Origin: Caryophanales bacterium UBA7476
GTDB taxonomy: Bacteria > Bacillota_I > Bacilli_A > RF39 > UBA660
Direction of reading: 5' to 3'
DNA: 19,187 nt
Assembly: GCA_002477275.1 (NCBI GenBank)
Contig: DLOU01000008.1
Coordinates: 1 to 19,187, forward strand
The translations under genes were made by a program, and so were the position numbers. Positions 14,297 to 19,187 of this stretch are shown here, piece by piece (position 1 is the first letter of the stretch; each line of letters begins with the position of its first letter). The notes under the pieces were generated by a model. That model made no database searches and had not been told where the DNA came from. It saw only the letters and a list, made by a program, of their open reading frames with translations.

Positions 14297-16030
14297 ATGA
14301 ATGGAGGAACACTTAGTAATTTAATACGAAGTAAAACTGATATAGTAGATATTATTGGTGAAAGAATTCCTCTAGTTAAAAGAGGTAAGAACTTTTTTGG
14401 TGTGTGCCCATTTCATGATGATACTAATCCTTCAATGTCTGTTTCACGTGAAAAACAAATTTTTACTTGTTTTACTTGTCATCATACTGGTAATGTTTTT
14501 ACATTTTTAATGGATTATGACAAGATGAGTTTTAATGAAGCACTTAAATATTTAGGAGATAGAGTTGGTGTTGATACTAAAGGTGTTTCTGTTAAAACTA
14601 AAGACAATAAATATAGTAAATTTTATGAGATATACGATTTTTCAGTTAAGTATTATCAAAATAATTTACTTTCTAGTTTTGGTAGTAAAGCTAGAAGTTA
14701 TTTAGAAAATAGAGGTATAGATAAGGATACAATAAAGAAATTTTCTATTGGTCTTTCACTTCCTAATAATAATGATTTAACCGAATTATTAGTAAAGAAA
14801 AATTATAATGTAGAAGATTTAAATAAAATTGGTCTTTCTAATAATAATTATGATATTTATAAAGATAGAATAATGTTTCCACTTTTTGATATAAGTGGTA
14901 AAGTAGTTGGATTTTCTGGAAGAATATATGATAGTCGTGATGAAAGTAAGTATATAAATACTAAAGAGACTCCTATATTTGTAAAAGGAGAACAACTATA
15001 CAATTATCACATAGCAAAAGAAGAAGTTAGAAATAAGAAATATTTAATTATTATGGAAGGGTTTATGGATGTTATTAGGGCTAGTACAATTGGACTTGAT
15101 AATACAATTGCTTTAATGGGAACTGCTTTAACAAAAGAGCAAATGAAACTTATTAAAAGACTTTCCAATAATATAATACTTTGTTTAGATGGAGATAAAC
15201 CTGGACAAAACGCTAGTTATAAAATTGGTGAAGAATTCTTAAAAGAAGGAATTGAAGTAAAAGTAGTTAGTCTTCCTAATAATGATGATCCTGATTCATT
15301 TATTTTAAAAGAAGGAAAAGATAGATTTCTAAGTTATATAGAGAATGCTGTTAACTATAATGATTTTAAAATAAATGCTATGAGAGAAAATGTTAACTTT
15401 AATAGTGATATAGAAAAAGCTAACTATATAAATAAAGTAATTGAAGAGATTTCTGATATAGATGATGAAATAAGAATTGAAATAATATTAAAAAAACTTG
15501 CAAAAGAGTTTGATTTGGAGTATAATACCCTCGGAAAAAGGTTTCAAGAACTTAAAAAGAAAAGTGATATTCAAGTAAAGAAAGAAGTTAAAATTGAACC
15601 TACTCCTACAACTCGAAAGAATAAGTATAATCAAGCAATAGAACAAGTAATATATTTTATGCTTACTAATGAATGGGTAATTTCAGAAGTAGAAAGAGAA
15701 AGACTTCTATTACCAGATGAGACGTTTAGGATTTTAGTACAAGAAATAATATATTATTATAAATCTTATGGAAGTATAAGTATTGCTGATTTTTATACTT
15801 ATATGCAAGAAAAAAAGGAACTTTTACCTAAACTTAATAGCATTTTAAATGGTGGATATAATGAAGAAGTAGATAAAGATACTTTGTTTCTATATTTTGG
15901 AGTAATAAGGGAATATAGTAAAGAGAAACAAATAAAAAGACTACAAGAAAAAATGGCTAGTGAGGTAGATCCTTTAGAGCAGGCTAGACTTGCTGATGAG
16001 ATAAGAAAACTCAGAATAGGAGAAGTGTAA
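14297..16030 (+). CDS. dnaG: DNA primase
   Basis: DnaG makes the RNA primers for DNA replication together with the DnaB-type helicase. The 577-aa product starts at ATG 14297 behind CGGAGG; the longer frame from 14261 has no binding site and would run through the promoter region. The N-terminal CHC2 zinc ribbon is intact (C37, H40, C58, C61; CPFHDDTNPS and CFTCHHTGN). The catalytic TOPRIM domain shows E254 (MEGFMDV) and LDGDKPG (D298, D300), with GFSGR before it. The C-terminal part (about 440-577) is the helicase-binding region. It is first in the conserved macromolecular synthesis operon, one base before rpoD. Confidence 0.97.
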   Translation: MNGGTLSNLIRSKTDIVDIIGERIPLVKRGKNFFGVCPFHDDTNPSMSVSREKQIFTCFTCHHTGNVFTFLMDYDKMSFNEALKYLGDRVGVDTKGVSVKTKDNKYSKFYEIYDFSVKYYQNNLLSSFGSKARSYLENRGIDKDTIKKFSIGLSLPNNNDLTELLVKKNYNVEDLNKIGLSNNNYDIYKDRIMFPLFDISGKVVGFSGRIYDSRDESKYINTKETPIFVKGEQLYNYHIAKEEVRNKKYLIIMEGFMDVIRASTIGLDNTIALMGTALTKEQMKLIKRLSNNIILCLDGDKPGQNASYKIGEEFLKEGIEVKVVSLPNNDDPDSFILKEGKDRFLSYIENAVNYNDFKINAMRENVNFNSDIEKANYINKVIEEISDIDDEIRIEIILKKLAKEFDLEYNTLGKRFQELKKKSDIQVKKEVKIEPTPTTRKNKYNQAIEQVIYFMLTNEWVISEVERERLLLPDETFRILVQEIIYYYKSYGSISIADFYTYMQEKKELLPKLNSILNGGYNEEVDKDTLFLYFGVIREYSKEKQIKRLQEKMASEVDPLEQARLADEIRKLRIGEV

Positions 16031-16031
16031 A

Positions 16032-17123
16032 ATGGTTGATGAAATAAAAACAATGGACAAAAGAAAAGAAGAACTAGTTGAATTAGGAAAGAAACAAGGT
16101 TTTATAACTTATGAACAATTAGCTGATGAGTTAAAAGGTTTAGATATAGATAGTGATGTACTTGATGACTTATATAATACTTTAGTAGAAATGGGTATTG
16201 AAGTAGTTGCTGAAGGTGATCAAGGACAAGATGATTCTCAAAATGGTGGAGTAGACTTTGAAGTTGAAGAGCTTACTCTATCAAAAGATGTAAGAATAAA
16301 TGATCCAGTTAGAATGTATTTAAAAGAAATTGGACGTATTAACTTACTTACTACAGATGAAGAATTTGAATATGCTAATCGTGCTATTGAAGGTGATGAA
16401 GAAGCTAAAAAGATGCTTGCTGAATCAAATCTTCGTTTAGTTGTTAGTATTGCTAAGAGGTATGTTGGACGTGGTATGGCTTTCCTTGATTTAATTCAAG
16501 AAGGAAATATAGGTTTAATGAAAGCAGTAGATAAGTTTGATCCATCTAAAGGATATAAATTTTCTACATATGCAACTTGGTGGATTAGACAAGCTATTAC
16601 CCGTGCTATAGCTGATCAAGCTAGAACTATAAGAGTACCTGTTCATATGGTTGAAACAATTAATAAACTTTCACGTATTCAAAGACAATTAACACAAGAG
16701 TTAAATCGTGAACCAACTGATGATGAACTTGCTGAAAAATTAAATATACCAGTTGAAAAAGTTCGTGAAGTTTATAAAATTAGTCAAGATCCAGTTTCAC
16801 TTGAGACTCCTATCGGTGAAGAAGAAGATTCTCATTTAGGCGATTTCTTACCAGATGAAAGAGCTTTAGGACCAGAAGAATATACTACTCAAGAAATGCT
16901 TAAAGAAGAACTTGATGGAGTACTTTTAACTCTTACTGATAGAGAAGAGAAAGTACTAAGATTAAGATTTGGACTTGATGATGGACAATGTAGAACACTT
17001 GAAGAAGTAGGTCAAATATTTGGAGTTACAAGAGAAAGAATTCGTCAAATAGAAGCAAAAGCACTTCGTAAACTTCGTCATCCATCTCGTTCAAGAAAAT
17101 TAAAGGATTTCATGATAGATTAA
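16032..17123 (+). CDS. rpoD: Primary RNA polymerase sigma factor (SigA/RpoD)
   Basis: This is the vegetative sigma factor, directing RNA polymerase to the TTGACA/TATAAT promoters seen throughout the window. It is 363 aa, close to Bacillus SigA. A short region 1.1 (about 10-60) is followed by an acidic linker, region 1.2 (DPVRMYLKEIG from D91), regions 2.1-2.4 with the core-binding GNIGLMKAVDKFD and the melting/-10 segment FSTYATWWIRQAI, region 3 (HMVETINKL), and region 4.2 with a helix-turn-helix from about residue 322 (TLEEVGQIFGVTRERIRQIE). There is no large non-conserved insertion between 1.2 and 2.1. ATG at 16032 follows AGGAG, which lies inside the end of dnaG. Confidence 0.98.
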   Translation: MVDEIKTMDKRKEELVELGKKQGFITYEQLADELKGLDIDSDVLDDLYNTLVEMGIEVVAEGDQGQDDSQNGGVDFEVEELTLSKDVRINDPVRMYLKEIGRINLLTTDEEFEYANRAIEGDEEAKKMLAESNLRLVVSIAKRYVGRGMAFLDLIQEGNIGLMKAVDKFDPSKGYKFSTYATWWIRQAITRAIADQARTIRVPVHMVETINKLSRIQRQLTQELNREPTDDELAEKLNIPVEKVREVYKISQDPVSLETPIGEEEDSHLGDFLPDERALGPEEYTTQEMLKEELDGVLLTLTDREEKVLRLRFGLDDGQCRTLEEVGQIFGVTRERIRQIEAKALRKLRHPSRSRKLKDFMID

Positions 17124-17124
17124 T

Positions 17125-17805
17125 ATGATAGTAAATAAAAGATTAAAAGAAGTAGGAAGATTAGTTGATAATAATTCTTCCTTTTTAGATATAGGTTGTG
17201 ATCATGCTTTCTTAGATATTTATCTTGCTCAAGATAAAACTAGAAATTTTAAAAAAATAGTAGCAAGTGATAATAAAGAAGGACCACTTACACAAGCAAA
17301 GAATAATATTAATCAACATAAATTAAGTAAGAAAATAGAACTTAGACTTGGTTCTGGATTAGATATTTATACTGATGATATTGATACTGTTGTTATTTCA
17401 GGTATGGGTGGAAGAAATATGATAGGAATATTTAAAGCTCATCCAGAATGTTTAAAAACAATAGATACACTAATTCTATCTCCTAATAACTATCAAATAG
17501 ATGTAAAAGAATACTTAACTAAAGTTGGCTACTATATAGAAGATGAAGTTCTTGTTAAAGATTCAAAGTTTTTATATCAAATAATTAAATTTAAAAAGGG
17601 TAAGAAAAAGTATTCAAAAAGAGAATTATTTTTTGGACCAGTACTACTTGCTAAGAAAGATGATAATTTTATATATTATTATAAAAGAGAACTTAAGTCT
17701 CGTGAAATTATACTTGAACTTCTTCCTAAGGGATTTTCTTTTAGAAAAGTAAAACTAAAAAAAGAAATGAAACTTATTAAAAATGAATTAAATATTCAAA
17801 TGTAA
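17125..17805 (+). CDS. trmK: tRNA (adenine-22-N1)-methyltransferase
   Basis: TrmK methylates N1 of A22 in the D-arm of certain tRNAs using S-adenosylmethionine. The 226-aa length matches the family (about 230 in Bacillus, where it lies beside sigA). The SAM-binding motif I is FLDIGCDHAFL (D22-D26), followed by the acidic residue at the end of the second strand (ASDN), the SGMGG motif and the LSPNN motif that stands at the target-base site. The C-terminal third is a Lys/Glu-rich helical region. The start lies one base after the rpoD stop, so it is co-transcribed and probably coupled. The operon ends in a hairpin that starts in the trmK stop codon. Confidence 0.95.
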   Translation: MIVNKRLKEVGRLVDNNSSFLDIGCDHAFLDIYLAQDKTRNFKKIVASDNKEGPLTQAKNNINQHKLSKKIELRLGSGLDIYTDDIDTVVISGMGGRNMIGIFKAHPECLKTIDTLILSPNNYQIDVKEYLTKVGYYIEDEVLVKDSKFLYQIIKFKKGKKKYSKRELFFGPVLLAKKDDNFIYYYKRELKSREIILELLPKGFSFRKVKLKKEMKLIKNELNIQM

Positions 17806-17840
17806 AAAAGATGTAAAAAATTATTTTATATCTTTTTTTT
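17804..17840 (+). terminator. Terminator of the dnaG operon
   Basis: A long stem (17804-17818 with 17824-17838, including one G-T pair, loop AATTA) ends in eight T residues (17833-17840). It starts inside the TAA codon of trmK. Confidence 0.78.
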
Positions 17841-17860
17841 CTTTCTATTTTTTTAAAATA

Positions 17861-17869
17861 TGTTAAACT
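17861..17869 (+). promoter_or_regulatory. Likely extended -10 promoter of the surface protein gene
   Basis: TGTTAAACT (TG, one base, TAAACT) lies 20 bp before the ATG. A TATACT at 17870-17875 is a second -10-like hexamer but would start transcription inside the AGGAG site (17876-17880). Confidence 0.4.
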
Positions 17870-17889
17870 TATACTAGGAGAGTGGGTAT

Positions 17890-19187
17890 ATGAGAAAGAA
17901 GAATAAAAATAAAAAACTATACTTATTACTTTTATTAGTTCTAGGAATATGTATTGGTTATGCAGCACTAGCTAGTAATTTAAAAATAAATGGTATATCA
18001 GGAGTAAAAAATGCTACATGGATTATTCATTGGGCTAATCCTACTGTAACAGAAGGAAGTGTAACTACTACAAAACCAGTATTATCAGAAAGTAATACAG
18101 TAGCAACTTATTCAGTAACTTTAAATGAGCCGGGTGATTTTTATGAATTTACAATTGACGCAGTTAATGAAGGAACAATTGATGCTGAAGTGTTTAATGT
18201 TATATCAAAATTTGATGATAAAGATGGAGAAGATATAGAAGGAAATCTTCCTTCATATTTAGAATACTCTGTAACATATGAAAATGGTGATTCTATTACT
18301 AATGGTGATTCACTAAACCATGGACAAACAAAGACATATAAAGTAAGAGTAGCTTATAGTGAAAATATAAATTCATCTGATTTACAAGAATCAGATATAG
18401 CAACTAACTTTTATTTTGAAGTAGAATATAGACAGAAAAATAAAAATAATAATAATGAGGTATCTAATGAAGTATATGTTCCAGGGGATTATGTCTATTT
18501 TGATCCAGTAACTACAAATCCTTGTAATGGACAAACTTTTGATTTGTCAAAAATAAATAATAATTCTTCAACATGCTATAGATGGAATGTTGTTAGTGAG
18601 GACTCTGGAAATGCCACAATTTTATTAGATCATAACATAGTTGGAATAGCAAATTGGAATAGTACTGGTAATTTAGTTGATGGACCTGTTTCATTGTTTC
18701 AATCAAGTTTAGATTATGCAAATAATTGGGTAAGAGTTGAGCCATTAAATTATTCCTATGATGTTAGTGGTAATACATATGGATATGGTTTATTAAAATG
18801 TGTTAATGGTGTATGTAATATTGGTTCTATTGTAGTTGGTTCAAGTCAAAATCCTGTTAGAACAAGAGCGATTACTGTTGAAGAAATTTCTAATTTAGCT
18901 AAGGAATTTGCTGCTGATAGTGAACTAATTACTAAAGTAACTTATTTATCAAATTATGAGAATGTTAATTATTCTTATGATGTATCTATATCAAATTTAA
19001 CTGATAAAAATGGTGGAAAAAATAATTCACTAAATTGGTTATATCAAAATACAGGTGGAACTGATGTTGTATATACCAATCATACTACTACCGATGAATA
19101 TTTTGGTTATTGGACTTTAACTCCGTTAAATGAAAATTGGGATTCAATTTGGGGAGTTTTTAAAGAATTTATTAATTATACTCTTTA
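17890..19187 (+). CDS. Secreted or anchored surface protein, 3' end outside the window
   Basis: The frame is open from ATG at 17890 (behind AGGAG) to the window edge: 432 codons and no stop, so the gene is partial. It has a short basic N-terminus (RKKNKNKK), a hydrophobic core (LYLLLLLVLGICIGYAAL, residues 10-27) and an ALAS site for signal peptidase. Residues of about 30-185 form a beta-rich domain with repeated Asn/Thr/Ser and a DFYEFTIDAVNEGTIDAEV motif, resembling the TasA/SipW-cognate type of exported fibre or spore-coat proteins in gut Bacillota. A Lys/Asn linker (about 186-194) leads to a second module beginning PGDYVYFDPV (198-207), with Cys at 212, 229, 304 and 309 and a YRWNVV / YWTLTP pattern. 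Folds and ligands are unknown. The gene is monocistronic as far as can be seen. Confidence 0.82.
   Translation, partial: MRKKNKNKKLYLLLLLVLGICIGYAALASNLKINGISGVKNATWIIHWANPTVTEGSVTTTKPVLSESNTVATYSVTLNEPGDFYEFTIDAVNEGTIDAEVFNVISKFDDKDGEDIEGNLPSYLEYSVTYENGDSITNGDSLNHGQTKTYKVRVAYSENINSSDLQESDIATNFYFEVEYRQKNKNNNNEVSNEVYVPGDYVYFDPVTTNPCNGQTFDLSKINNNSSTCYRWNVVSEDSGNATILLDHNIVGIANWNSTGNLVDGPVSLFQSSLDYANNWVRVEPLNYSYDVSGNTYGYGLLKCVNGVCNIGSIVVGSSQNPVRTRAITVEEISNLAKEFAADSELITKVTYLSNYENVNYSYDVSISNLTDKNGGKNNSLNWLYQNTGGTDVVYTNHTTTDEYFGYWTLTPLNENWDSIWGVFKEFINYTL

Noticed and set aside
1..19187. Mycoplasma-type genetic code (TGA for tryptophan).
   Set aside because: All tryptophans in the conserved genes are TGG, and TGA ends yqeG and the 339-aa gene at sites where the downstream gene begins.
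1..19187. CRISPR array, insertion sequence, tRNA or rRNA.
   Set aside because: No regularly spaced repeats, transposase motifs, terminal inverted repeats or tRNA-like cloverleaf ends were seen in the gaps, which are all short.

Overview
The window is a strongly AT-rich, densely packed bacterial chromosome segment from the low-GC Bacillota / Mollicutes-related side of the tree. The housekeeping order supports this: rpsO-pnp, yqeG-yqeH and dnaG-rpoD-trmK are all groupings known from Bacillus-type genomes. Strong AGGAGG-like ribosome binding sites, ATG/GTG starts and A/T-rich codons fit as well. TGA is used as a stop (for example at 9411-9413 and 12344-12346) and tryptophan is always TGG, so this is not a code-4 mycoplasma. 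An uncultured gut Bacilli lineage such as RF39 is my best guess, but this is inference.

Left part (1-4660), accessory and poorly known. A two-gene minus-strand operon (303 and 169 aa, unrecognised) diverges from a run of three plus-strand genes (274, 416 and 281 aa). The 416- and 281-aa proteins are clear paralogues that share a very conserved C-terminal block. Each of the three plus-strand genes has its own extended -10 promoter, so they look like independent units.

Middle part (4675-11268), RNA and ribosome metabolism plus envelope. rpsO and pnp are separated by a small terminator-like hairpin. A membrane-anchored polysaccharide deacetylase with Ig-like repeats follows. Next is an operon of yqeG (HAD phosphatase), yqeH (circularly permuted GTPase for 30S assembly) and a PHP-domain phosphoesterase of the RNase AM / YciV type.

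Right part (11269-17840). A two-gene operon of unknown function has a textbook promoter: a 339-aa protein whose C-terminal part looks like a RelE/HigB-type (Gp49-like) toxin fold, translationally coupled to a 634-aa helical protein. Then comes the macromolecular synthesis operon dnaG-rpoD-trmK, also with a textbook promoter, ending at a long hairpin. The last gene (17890 to the window end) is a large secreted surface protein that runs off the edge.

The most promising places for something new are the paralogous pair at 2483-4660 and the RelE-like/helical pair at 11327-14243. No tRNA, rRNA, CRISPR array or insertion sequence was seen.
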